Assembly (NCBI GenBank): GCA_030248135.1
Contig: JASANC010003496.1
Coordinates: 1-64,000, forward strand
Direction: 5' to 3'
DNA length: 64,000 nucleotides
Source: Theristus sp. LFF4_11
Taxonomy: Eukaryota; Nematoda; Chromadorea; Monhysterida; Xyalidae
In this document: positions 49,508-61,267 of the stretch, in pieces
Layout: every line of letters starts with the position of its first letter
Position numbering within the stretch: position 1 is the stretch's first letter
The notes under the pieces: model-generated
Databases searched by the model: none
The model's input: only the letters and a program-made list of their open reading frames with translations
Told to the model about the DNA's origin: nothing
Program-made: the position numbers and the translations under genes

Positions 49508-52500
49508 TATTCCTCTACTCTGAACCGACTGGAAAAGCCAGTCGTTTCGCCACTGAAGTTCGGCCGCTCGTCGCTGGCAGCGGCTGAAATGGCGGCTGAG
49601 AGCGTCGGGCGGCATCCGCCGAACGTGCAGCACAACTCGCTCTCGTTGCCGTACATCGTGCGACGCGCCTCGGAGGCGATGATTGAAACGATCGATCAGG
49701 TGTGCTTTTTTTGGTTTGCTTCTCAAAGCATTAGAATTGCCGTCTCTCCTTTGTGTGATTCTGCAAGTTTTTTTGTGTTCTTGTTTGAGAAGAAAAAACG
49801 CTTTAACACAAACGGACACCGGCAATTTTTTCAATCGTCCGACCACACAGCTGCATTTCATGCGGATATGAAACTAGGCAGTCACACACGAGCGGTTCGG
49901 TTTGTCCAGTGAAGTATTACCGTAAAGTCTTGCATATAAGGTTTATAAATTGAAAAAAAATTGAAAAGGGTTTTGGTTTGGGGGGGGGGGTGGGGGGGGT
50001 GTTTTTGGTTTGGGGGGGGGGGTATTCATTCGAGCATTCGTGACCCACACTACATGCACATACATGTACAATGTACAATTGTATCACATTATTTCTTGTG
50101 TCAGACACGGAATTCGGTTGCCTATTTGCCTATATGTGGGTGTAGTTCGAGAACCTTCTGTTCTTCGATCTAAATGTACCGTTTTTGAATGCTGACATCC
50201 CTGAAGAAGTTAATTGCAACTCTGCGATTCTATCCCGTTCGCGCGCACACGTGAATTGCAATGAATTACGTACCTGCTCATGCTCTCAAGGGAGCGAATG
50301 TAGGCAGATGTAAAAACATACGTGCATAAAGCGTCAAACGTCTGACGTTCAAATGCTTTTTAGCGCCGGAAACTTCTGGATTCATTGTCCGGCTTCCATT
50401 AGACGGCATATTCAAGTTGTCTTTGTAATTTACTTACGTCGCATTAATATTGCAGTATTTTAGTGACCGCGCAGCGGCATAGCTGCGCGGTTACTACAGT
50501 CTAACTCTATAACATATCCCACTAGCTGATTGGTCGGTGATCGTGGCGCATGCATTCTGTGCAAACTAAACTCCGCCTCTCGATAGCAATGCCTGCACGG
50601 AATGCATGCATCACGTGACCACCCAACCAATCAGCTAGTTGGATACGTTTTCGAGGTAGACTGTAAATACTGCAACATGAATGCGCACTTAATTTGCACA
50701 CAGAAACGCCGTGATTCACTTAAAAATCAAATAGATTTAGTAGATGCAAAACGATATATCAGTCTTTTTTAACTGGAACTCGTCAGCAAACATTGAAAGT
50801 CCCTTCAGCTTTGCACGGGTTAAATTATAAAGTGCTGTGCTGTCCCTGTCATAAGCAGTAACCTAGCAAAACGTCTACGTTTCCCTGAAGATTGTTTCCA
50901 AAACGCATGCTGTGAGGAAGTTTTATGTACCACACACATCAAGATCATGCTTGAATTGAAATGAGAATTTCAGCAAACATTGAAAATCCCTTCAGCTTTG
51001 CACGGGTTAAAAAATAAAGTGCTATGATGTCATAAGAAGTAACCTAGCAAAACGACTACGTTTCCCTGAAGATTGTTTCAAATGGGGGTTTTACCACACA
51101 CATCAAGATCATGCTTGAATTGAAATGAGAATTCACAGCAGCAGAGCAGCGTTCTTTCTGGCGGAAATTCAGACGCCCCGTCGGAAACGTTTTGTTGTTT
51201 TTGAAAATTTTCTTTGCAAATTTTCCTCATTAACTTCGTTTAAGTCGCTTCACTGGACCTCCCGTAGGCTTTTATATAACATGCCAGACCGATGGGTGAA
51301 GATTATTTTGCCAATTTTGGCGTTGAATCTCACAATGAATCGTTTTAGAAGTAAAGCGAAAATTGGAATTACAATGTGTTTAAAAGCCGACGTCTGAATT
51401 CGCGTTTTCGCACGTAGCAAATTGAGCCAATTTGGCATTTTGAAATGGGCAAAACAATGAAAAATTCCAAATCCGACTTTCTATATGCACCGTGGCAGGT
51501 CGGCACGATGCTTCAAGAAGACGCGATACCACATCACTCGGTGCGCGGCAAAGTCATCGCGATCATACGACTCGCAAATTTGGTAAAAAACTGCGTTTTA
51601 CAAATGTGTAAACTCGTCATTTTTTTGGTTGACTCTGCTTTGTTCGTAGGGTTTCAGAAGAGTGGTGATTATATTTGTTCATTGAATAATGGCAAGTAAA
51701 AAGTCAATCGAATTTTTTTTTAATTTGTTAAGATGAAAACAGTGACCGACGAATCACACCCTGTCAACTGAAATACACCCGTCCCAAAACCTGACGAACG
51801 TGTCCTCCTCGAACATTCCACAAATTGGCTACATTGTAAATTTTTTTAGGTCCCGCGACTCAGTGCATTTGCAGACGACGTAAAGAAACCAGTTTCATAC
51901 TTTTTGTCACAATTTAAATTAGCCCAAGTGACCCCCCCCCCCGCTGTAACTCGGGGACGCGGGTCATTCATCATTTTTGAATTCCCGCGTGTCACACTGT
52001 TTACCTTTGTGTGCGCGCAATGAGTCGCAGAACCACAATATGAAAAATAATACACATTCCAACAAATAGCGTCAACCATTTTCGTCTTTCGATGTTTTAC
52101 AGTTGGTTCTGATGTCCATGGTGTCACTAATCGGCAGCGGCACGATGTGGTACAAGTCGATCAAGACGCAAGCGGCTAAAAACGCTCATTTGGCCGCCGA
52201 AAGTTGGGACGAATTCCCGATTGAGATTCGAGACGACATGCTGCCTGAAGGCACCGATTTTTCCAAACACGATTTGCAGTTAGTGTGGTGTTGATTTTAT
52301 TGACAGCTGATTATGGTTCTGACAAAATTGACTTTTCTGGCTCAGAGATGTTGTGCGTTTTGTTCGGTTTATTCTTTCTTTTGGCTTCGAGACTCAATGC
52401 AGCAGCGACAGTAAAACGTTTTACAAATTGCCCGGCAATTCAAATTTGCGGCGCTGTCGCATTGAGGATATTCGGACATTTCGCTTTTATTATGCGGCTT

Positions 52501-55500
52501 TTTCGAGAGCGTGCACTTTCGCGCGCCTACAAAATTTATAAACGATAATAATGATATTTTCCGATTTCAGGCTCAAGAAACAATGGATGCCGTTCATATT
52601 GAACTTGATTTTGGCCGTCGAAACGCTGCTTCTACTCATCCTACGGATGCTTGACAAAAATGTTGGCCGAATTACGGTAAGTCTAACAAAATACAAGACG
52701 TGCAAAAAACGGAAAGTTTGGGAACTTTGTGCGTGACCGATTCATGGAAGCCTGACCGAATTTGCAAAAGGCTAGTGGCTGATTACGTGGTGTATCTTAT
52801 TTTTATTGAAAATTAGGAAGACCTGGACGGAAAATAGGAACGAAATATTACAATGAGATAACTGTGAATGTCACCACCCACCTGCCTCAATATTTATTTT
52901 ATCTCCACATTACATTTATGTTTGCGATGCATTGATTGCTTCGGGGATTGGGTAACATCAGTACAGCGACGTTTTTGCTATTAAACAATTATCGCCTATT
53001 TTTTTCGTTTTGAAAAATAATATTTGTACCGGTAATTACTTCCAATTTTCATTTTTACCCTTCCCAATCACAGATCGGTTTCTACGCGTTCACGGCAGTC
53101 CCAATTCAACTGCTGACATTTGCTGTTGAGATGTACTATTGTCGATGTCCGTGGTTGGTGATGTCGTTGGATAGCAAACGCGAGGGACGGCACATGGGTG
53201 AAAATTTGAGGTAAATTTGGGAATTTTTAAGGCGTTCAATTGTGGGAGTTCAAGTTAATGGGATTCCTTTTCGTGCTGAAAATGTTATTATGAAGACGTC
53301 ACCACTTGAAAACGTTGTAAGGTATGGCCGAATAAGTAAGGCAGTTCTTGTATTTTCCCTCGAGGTGGAATTAGTCGCATACTAGGAAGTGTATTGTCTT
53401 TCTCAAGAAGTGTGCGTGCAAGAAGAAAAGAATGAGTAGCGTAGCATGAAGCATAAATTAGTTCAAAAACGCGTCAAATTTGACACACAGTTTGGTTTTT
53501 GAACGTTTTTTTTCTTTCATTCAAATTTCGCGCGCTCCTTGCACCCTGGAAAAAGCTGCCATGTTTACTCGGTCATTCCGTACTTATAAATAAGCTGTTG
53601 ACAAAAATTCAGAAATCAACTCGATGAAGAGCCGGCTACGGATTGTGTGGTATACGGCTGGGCTGCAGCATCAGTAAGTGCTGCCAAAGTTTTTGCAGCT
53701 TTAAGCAGAATTTTATTACAGCTGTGGAGGTTTTCTAAACACCGAAGACTTTGAAATGCGTGTACTCTGTGACGTCAGAATTACAGAATCATTCACAGAT
53801 GGACTAGGTTACACACTTCAGTCAGCTTATTAAAATAAACAGTATGCAAGTTTTACAGTGTAACAGAAAAACTGGGATGGTTGGAAAATCATCTTTGCCG
53901 CTTCGGAAAAGAAAGAATACATTAATTGAGGTATTATCGGTTCCATTTTAAAAACACACATGTCCCACGCATGAACAAACATGTTGTTTCATGGTTTGTG
54001 AAAGGAAAAAACGTTGAGAAAGTTAACGTGGAGTGACTCACAAAAAATTGAAACAGTTGCCTAAATGATTTTATCATTTGTATGCTGTAATTTCGATGTT
54101 TACGAAAGGTTGCGATAGCGGTAGCCACCAACAGTCGAAGTGCGGTGCGGGCAAGGGCAATACTGAAACAACATTAGAATCGGATTGCGCATCGCTCAAC
54201 CGAAGTTCTCAGAAAACAGCCTGTGAAAAAGGACTCCTCCCAACTTACTGCAGCATCGTTTCCGGGACGGCCAGGGCCTCCAGGACGGCCAGGGGATCCA
54301 TCGCGTCCGGGACCTCCAGGTCTTCCGGGCTCTCCGGGGCGTCCAGGGGCGCCGGGTCGGCCGGGTCCAGCAGGGGTGCCACGTCGGCCTGGATCGCCGG
54401 GTGCACCGGGACGTCCGGGTTGTCCCTTGCGACCGGGCACTCCCGTACCGTGCACCGCATTGCGTCCGGGCGGGCCAGGGCGTCCGGGACGGCCATTTGT
54501 ACCTGGATAGTGAAAATCGATGCTTGAGAGAATGGAAACTCGTCACAAAATCAACACCGGTTGCGCTAAAACACCCGGTCTACCACTAACCAGGTCGGCC
54601 GGAATCTCCAGGTGGACCGGGCTGGCCAGGTTGACCGCGCCCACCACGGTCTCCGGGACGTCCGTCCGGTCCGGGACGGCCGGGCACTCCCGGCTGACCC
54701 GGGTTGCCGGCGGGTCCGGGCGGTCCGACCGGGCAAACGCGGCAGTCGCGCGGCTCAACGCCGATGACGTCGGGGATGTCGCCGGGGGCGCCCGGGTGAC
54801 CGTCGCGTCCGGGCTCGCCGGATGCTCCTGCAAAACGACGGGATTTATTGAAAAAATTAACAAAGTGACAACCGAAATGGTGAAATCACCAAGTGCTCAA
54901 CCGACGGAATTCTCACCTGGATTTCCATCAAAACCGGGCGGCCCCGGTGGCCCCGGCGGACAGGTGTTGTGGATGTTGCAGTTGCAGTGCTCCGGGAAAC
55001 CGTGCAACTGACGCTTGTTGCGGTTGAGGAACTGCGAGAAACTGAAACCGCCCTGCGCGCGGGTTGGAACGGCCGGGTGCGAGATGAACATCAGCTCCGC
55101 CCACGCGTTGTCCGCTTCTTCCTGGAGTTCGGAAGACTCGGATTTTGGAATCTTGGTTGAAGCAAAAAAATAATTGCGGCAGCAGGATTGTGAGTGCAAC
55201 TGTTCGACGCTGACAAACAGAAGTTTCACAGACTTGAAAAGAAAATCTATAAGAACAGAGAAAATAGACAGGTGCACAAACGTGCAGGCCTCAACCGACC
55301 TTGAACGCCAATGCATCGAGCATGATCTCATTGTGCAGCTCGTTGATCTGCTGGTACAACTGAGGCACCAGCATCATGCACGCGATGATCGCCAGGCTGC
55401 TCATGCCAATCGACGTGCATGTCGCAATTTTCACCACCGAAGTAGACATGGTGGATTGTGTAGTTGAAAATTACTGAAAGGATTCTGAATGGATTTCGAA

Positions 55501-57422
55501 CTGGATGGAACCCTCCAAAAGGGTACATTCAACAAAGTATGTGTGAGGGTCAGACGCCGTGCGAACACTGCGGGGTACCTCGATGACGGTCCCGCAAGCC
55601 GGTGCGCCCGACTCGCACGAGCGAGCCGATTTTGAAGCCCGCAAGCATGTGACACGGGGTAAAGATTTAAAAAAGGGGATTTTTGGGACCGTAAAGACCA
55701 AACATAGGGTCCGGGGCCGGGCCGGGGGAAAACCGCAAAAATGTGGCAGCTGGTGTTCTGTTTTTTAGCCCGCAAGTCGCTGATCAGCCCAATATATTGC
55801 GGGCTCGCCGCCTCGGTACACCGTGGGCTCGCATGGGCCTCTGGCGGTCGTACAGAAAATAGCTGACGCGCATAAATTCATGTCAGACGGACTTTTTGTT
55901 CATCGCCAAAGATCTCTCTTTACGTACTGGTTTGACTGAAAACAGTTTGCATGAAAATCATTCGACGGAAACAATAAAAATTCGCGACGAGATCAGTCGA
56001 ATAGACAACAGCGAAGAATGAAAGTGAAACTGAGAGAGAGAAAACAGTAAAAGTGCGCAGGAAGTTCTCGCGTTTAAATAATGAAATCTGGCCCAGTTTT
56101 GCCGTCTTCCCTTTTTTCTTTTGTGACGGCAAATCTTAAAACTAATTTCGCGCGCCGATTTGTAAAAACAAAAATGCAGACCAATGAATTGAGAAAGTTT
56201 TTGATAAAATGCAGATTGTATGCGCGCGTATCTAATGACCAGTTTGATTTTGAAAACTGCGTAATCGTGTATCTCCCTTTCGTACATTTCTTGTCGTTGA
56301 AAGGAAAATTGTTCGTTTACTTCGGACCTTTTCTCTATTCTTCGCTGCAGTGAAATTTGCGTGCAAAACGAATTGTTGAGAGACAATGTAGTTGTTTTTC
56401 TAAAAAAGCAATCATTTCAAAGTTGTATGCGAACGATAACAGTGACGCGTGACCTGTACCGGTATTTTGTTCGGATTTCTTAGTTGATAAAACTGTGCGC
56501 GTTTTTTTATTGGAGGTTTTCGCTGTTATTGAAAAACCGAAATTATAGGATGCGTGGCGATTAAACAAACGTGTGCCAAATTGTAACGACCCTTTTTCGG
56601 TGATTGAACGTTTTGAACTGTGGATACATTTATTGAATTGTGTATTCATGCGGTGTTCCATTGTTGAGCTTCATCACTTCTTCGGTGTGAAGTCGAATGT
56701 GGGTGAGTTTGATATCGCCGTGTCGTAGTGTGTGAACACTTTGGCCGAAACTGTTTCAAACGGTTGCAGAGGCTTTAGAGAGGCAAACACTGGGGAAATG
56801 CAGTGACGCCACAAAGTGGAACTATTGCGCAGAAACAAAAAAACGGAGACCAAAACGCAATGTGTAACATTTTTCCCAGTTGAAACCGGGTATCAGTTGT
56901 GGGTATCTGTTAAACTATTAAGTGAGACTATTAAACAATTGAGCACTTGTGCGCACACAAATACTTTGCAGACGTAGACAGGACACTGATTTTTATCTTT
57001 ATGTGGCAATTCAAAATCGTCCAAGTGACCCGGCCCTTGGGATTTACGGGATTATTTACATATGTAGTAACTATTTAGGGGACTTCGGATCACTTTGCGA
57101 ATTTTAAACTGCCGCGTCATGCATGAAACTGTGTACCTGTCTATGTTTCGGGACCAAAAGAAAAGATCACAACACTTTGCAGGCGCTCTCGCTCGTCTCC
57201 GCGGCGCTGTTCATCGCCGATGGTATCGCGGCGTGCTTCGAGTCGCAGCGACACCTGTCGAATGCGGACGCAAACATGTCCATCATTCAGACGTTGAATC
57301 AAACGCACAATCACCATCACCACCACCAGCAACCGACCGTCGCCGAAATCATCGCCAACAATAAACAGAAATTGAGGAAAGCGCACCTGCCGAAATATAA
57401 TTCGTGCATGATAAACGTTTGA
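49280..57422 (+). CDS. Four-TM membrane protein of unknown family, 5' end missing
   Basis: Exons found: 49280-49699, 51499-51582, 52103-52278, 52571-52676, 53074-53210, 53613-53673, 57183-57422; phases agree throughout. The first exon follows acceptor gatttcag without an ATG. One candidate start exon is 48275 to about 48388 (SAYTTHNKKAKKQRL, donor GTAATT in phase), but I am not confident in it. The N-terminal part holds about 30 Asn in pure AAC codons. TM1 spans the exon 2/3 junction ([19 protein letters not shown]). A loop of roughly 50 residues follows. TM2 is [22 protein letters not shown]3 is [20 protein letters not shown], and TM4 spans the last junction ([19 protein letters not shown]). 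The tail carries a His run and ends NSCMINV. The topology is tetraspan or claudin-like, but no signature places it. The last intron (3.5 kb) contains a complete antisense collagen gene. The exon 51499 acceptor is weak. Confidence 0.65.
49413..49507 (+). repeat. Pure AAC microsatellite coding for poly-Asn
   Basis: About 30 uninterrupted AAC codons inside an exon of the four-TM gene. The opposite strand reads as poly-Val or poly-Leu, an artefact. The lack of synonymous AAT codons within the run points to recent slippage expansion. Confidence 0.9.
50440..50690. mobile_element. M4 hairpin, apparently inside an M1-like hairpin
   Basis: The inner hairpin at 50520-50645 (ACTAGCTGATTGG ... CCAATCAGCTAGTT, with GCATGCATTCTGTGCA near the centre) belongs to M4. 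Outside it lie GCAGTATTTTAGTGACCGCG (about 50453) and AAATACTGCAACATGAATGC (about 50668), which resemble the two ends of M1. It is in intron 1 of the four-TM gene. Confidence 0.55.
50786..51133 (+). repeat. Tandem duplication of about 175 bp
   Basis: Two adjacent copies (50786-50970 and 50971-51133), each running from TCAGCAAACATTGAAA through CCCTTCAGCTTTGCACGGGT to TTGAATTGAAATGAGAATT. They have a few substitutions and one 20-bp-scale deletion. They lie in intron 1 of the four-TM gene. Confidence 0.85.
51849..52033. mobile_element. MITE family M3, copy d
   Basis: AGGTCCCGCGACTCAGTGCA ... GCAATGAGTCGCAGAACC. It lies in an intron of the four-TM gene, 70 bp before the acceptor of exon 52103. 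Confidence 0.75.
54100..55449 (-). CDS. Cuticle collagen, nested in the last intron of the four-TM gene
   Basis: Secreted structural protein of the nematode cuticle. Exons, in transcript order: 55449-55300, 55121-54917, 54827-54591, 54502-54249, 54162-54100. Phases agree and give 302 residues, the usual size. The N-terminal non-collagenous domain has a hydrophobic signal-anchor ([18 protein letters not shown]) and the family's [12 protein letters not shown] segment. A subtilisin/furin-type RNKR lies at 83-86. Three Cys (about 96, 98 and 104) precede a short Gly-X-Y block. A second interruption has RDCRVCP (147, 150), followed by two long Gly-X-Y blocks. The tail contains YCPCP (Cys about 284 and 286). 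The Cys pattern is used for interchain disulfides in this family. The gene is entirely within intron 53674-57182 of the oppositely transcribed gene. Its stage of expression and subfamily are not determinable here. Confidence 0.92.
56955..57159. mobile_element. MITE family M3, copy e
   Basis: Diverged copy: GCAGACGTAGACAGG, TTTATGTGGCAATTCAAAAT and CGCGTCATGCATGAAAC, ending TATGTTTCGGGACC. It ends 23 bp before the last exon of the four-TM gene. Confidence 0.6.
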
Positions 57423-60400
57423 TACAAAACAATCTTCGCGTTGTCGTCGTCGTCGAAAGATCTAAGCACAACGTTTGATGGCGCAGACAAGCCCCTTTTT
57501 GTGAAATTTGTTTTTTGTTGTTTTTATTAGATAGTTGTTTAAATGCGTTTTCAAATTGCTCATTGTATCATGATTTTTTTGTGCAGAAAATGTCGGAGAT
57601 CTCCAATTGTGAGAACTATAAAAAAGGGTTGTGGTATTGTACTCCACTATTGTACTTGCTTTTTAAAAAGTTTGTTTTGAACTGGTAATATTAAAAAATT
57701 TGTTACATGTTACACAAATGTGTGATAGTGATGATAGTTTTACGTCATAATTTGTTGTTGGTTTGGTTCTGCTTTCTGTGTTCATTTTAATTTTTTACGA
57801 AGTTTTCCACAATTTTGTCATGTGTGGAAAATCGGGCAACTACGCCTTTAAATGAACATTGTTTGCGTTTTTTCGACAACGACGTGCTCAGTTCAGCCCC
57901 TTTGTTAACGGTAATTGTTAAAATTCTTGAGGTAAAATAATGTAATGTTTCTTATCAAAAACTATCAATTAAATAATCGCGGTTGTGAGAATGATCGATA
58001 GCGTCATTCACACTTCACAGCAAGATTTCAACGACAATTTCATAATTCATTTTGAGGGTAAATATTTTCGGTTGTTTTTATTTTGTCTTGATAAAAAAAG
58101 TTACAAGTGTGAACACTAAAAATGGTGCAAGTAAAAAACGTCACAATACTAAAACAATTTGGCTCGCTTATTTTGTTTTGCAGCTGGTGCAGAAACGAAG
58201 CGTCCCCTACTGGTTGGTGGAACAAATGAAAAATTGATTGCTGATGTATCTACAACATACGTGTACTACGACCACGACCCCCCCCCCCTCCCCCACGGCC
58301 CCCCCTACGGGACCGCAGAGTGGGGGGGGGGTGGGGGTCTCGTGTCACCCACCCCCTAAAACCTGACACACTGGACCATCCACACCCCCTTGAAATTTGC
58401 TTGATACCCCACCCCACATGGACCTAAGTTACAGTGACACCTCCATAAATTTTCTTGGACCAGTAGCGAAAGTGCGGGGGTGGGGGGGGGGGGTGGTGCA
58501 TTCCCCTTTAGCGAAAAATCCTGCCAATGCACGGACGGACGATGTGGCGGTCAATTTTTTTCAAAATTCTCAATCGTTCCCAGAACGAAAACTTTTGAGG
58601 TCAGCAAGGGTCAAGGGATACTGTAATTATTGCATTTTTGTTCATGTTAGTGGGGACAAAATTTCAATAAAACACGATTTTCGCTTGTATAGTTCACCGG
58701 ATCGTTCTGAAAATAATCAAGCTGAACTCAGCACGACGAGACGCTTCGAAAGAACCTAAATTGTATTAAAAAAATAAAAACATTTTTTTAATTTTATTTT
58801 TTAAACAAAATTTGGATTTTCTTTTTTCCCTTTTTCCTGCTAGGAAAAGTGATTAAAAAAAACAAAAATGCCGATTGCCGATTTAAAAAAATTTGAAAAA
58901 TTTTCCTCTAATATGATCTGAAAACCTTAATTTTGGAACAATTTTTCGGAAGTTCAACAAAAATTTTCTTTGATGTTACCTCGTAAAACCGTCAGCAGTC
59001 GTTTTTGGATCGTTTTACTGACTGACTTATTTTAGGCTTCAACTAGTTCAACAACTTCTGCGATGAAGTTTTTGAGCGTCCCAAAGCTTGGCTTATCATT
59101 TCCAATGCAGATAAAGTGACGCAGTAGCGAAAGTGCGGGGGCGGTGGGGGGGTCCACCTAGGGTTAGGGGAAAAAAAAATCCGGATTTTTTTTTAAATTA
59201 AAAAAAAATTTAAAAAAAAAAATTTTTTTTTACAAGTTAGGTTTGTTCGAAGCGTCTCGTCGAGCTGAGTTCATCTAGACTATTTTCAGAACGATCCGAA
59301 AAACTATAAGAGCGAAAATCGTGTTTTATTGAAATTATGTCCATTTCATAGAGGGAAAGTTGCATTTTCAACAGTAAAACAGGACAATTTTCGACGTGTA
59401 CTTGAATATTGAACCGTTCTTAGTTGTTCCTCTTTAGAAAATTACCAAAATTTGACTGTGTTCAAAAATTCCTGTTTGCTGTGGCTAAGTCGGCAACCCC
59501 TGTCGACCCTGTCGCCCCCCCCCCCAAGACACTTACTTTCAGGTTCAACCAGCTATGCTATCTGCCACATGGCGAGAGCCCACTCTTCAAATCATCGTAT
59601 CGAAAACACGTACCATGATTTCGCGATCACGTTGCGGGCAACTGACAGACGCAAGTTTAACACGTTAGTTTAGCTCAGCACGCAAGTTTTAACATGTGGC
59701 CATGTTATCGGGTATCTGAAAAACGGTCGTGTGATGTGGTATTAACCAACATCTCCGCTCCAATTGTTTAACAATATATCGCACAACTCCATTGTAGACC
59801 TATAACATACGCCAATCAACAAAATATCATGTTCATCTCATGGCCTACCGACTGAAAAAACATGTTCTAAGTTGCAAGAAAACGATTTCTGAAACGATAT
59901 TTCAATTCAGTTAAGTCATTTCAACGCTAAAAATTGACTCTAGAAGTCATCCAAATCGAAAAACATGGAGTACGTCGGTCAAAATGACCAAATAATGACA
60001 TGTACCTAAGCACACAAAGTTGGGAAGAAAATTTGGTTTGAACTTTCAAAAAATTATGCCATAAATCGAATTTTCAGAGCAAAGTAGAAGAAAAATTTTT
60101 CAAATTTTTTTTTAAGTTTGAAAAAAAAATCCAAATTTAAAAAAAAAACGAAAAAAAAATAAAAAAAAATTTTTTTTCAAAGCCCCTAATTCTAGGTCCA
60201 CCCCCCCCCCTCAGCCGAAAATCCTGCCCGTGCACGGGCAGATACCCGTGTACCCCCCCTCCCCCCTTTACCTCGACACGGGTACTAGACTCCCCCCACC
60301 CTAGGGTTAGGGGGAAAAAATCCGGATTTTTTTTTTAAATTAAAAAAAAATTAAAAAAAAGTTTTTTTTCACAAGTTAGGTTTGTTCGAAGCGTCTCGTC

Positions 60401-60687
60401 GAGCTGAGTTCATCTAGACTATTTTCAGAACGATCCGGAAAACTATAAGAGCGAAAATCGTGCGAACACGATTGTTGGACGACGACGACTTGCGACACTT
60501 TGTTGGTTTTGGTGATCGTAATCTGATTCTGAAAAAAGCAAAACAAGTGTACCATATGTTTTTTTTATTTTCTGAACTATTTTCCAGAAGAATAAAGCTC
60601 CAAGACGCTTTGCCTACATTACTAAACCAAAGCCAAGTTTACAGTCTGTTTTGTTGTTTTAGTTCGGTTTCAATGAAGTCGTTGTAG

Positions 60688-60767
60688 GTTCCTAATCCTA
60701 AGCCCAATCCTAATCCTAATGAAGTCGTTGTAGGTTCCTAATCCTAAACCTAATCCTAATCCTAAGT
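60688..60767 (+). repeat. CCTAAT-type short repeats
   Basis: Two adjacent copies of GTCGTTGTAGGTTCCTAATC, each followed by CCTAA/CCTAAT runs. The same block occurs once at 41832-41876. The repeats resemble, but are not identical to, the nematode telomere unit (GCCTAA). Confidence 0.7.
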
Positions 60768-61128
60768 GAAGCCGTTTTAACAAAGTGAAAGTGCCTTGAT
60801 TGACAGCTTTGTTGAAGGGGTGAAACATTGGGATCAGGGATCAGCTCCAGCTCCGGTTTAGCTTTGTAGTTTTACGCTCCAAGACGGTGAAAATTTGCAA
60901 AATTACCAGCTCAGCAAGAAAAGGAGAACAAAATAAAAATATGAAGACTGATTCGGTTCTCTTTTGGAGTTGAGGAAAAATGTCTGTTGTTTTTATTTTC
61001 ATATTTCCCGCGAAAAAACCTGCGGTAAAATGTTTCAGACATCAGATAAAATGAGAGAAACGAAGAAAAATGGAAAACAAATCAGAAACAAATTGAATTG
61101 AATGCTAAAACAGCTGAAAATTTCAATT

Positions 61129-61267
61129 GGTACCGGATCGACCGAGTACCGGATCGACCGGTACCGGATCGACCGCCCTAGAAAATTGCCAGGTACCGGA
61201 TCGACCGGTACCGGATCGACCGGTACCGGATCGACCGGTACCGGATCGACCGTACCGGATCGACCGC
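61129..61267 (+). repeat. 15-bp tandem array TACCGGATCGACCGG
   Basis: About nine units, one group of three and one of six, separated by a 20-bp spacer. Some units are shortened to 14 bp. The unit is largely self-complementary (GGTACC and CGGTCGATCCGG cores). Confidence 0.85.

Noticed and set aside
54078..55011. Plus-strand frames rich in Gly/Pro/Arg over the collagen gene
   Set aside because: Antisense reading of Gly-X-Y repeats; the minus-strand model has the complete collagen domain order and consistent phases.
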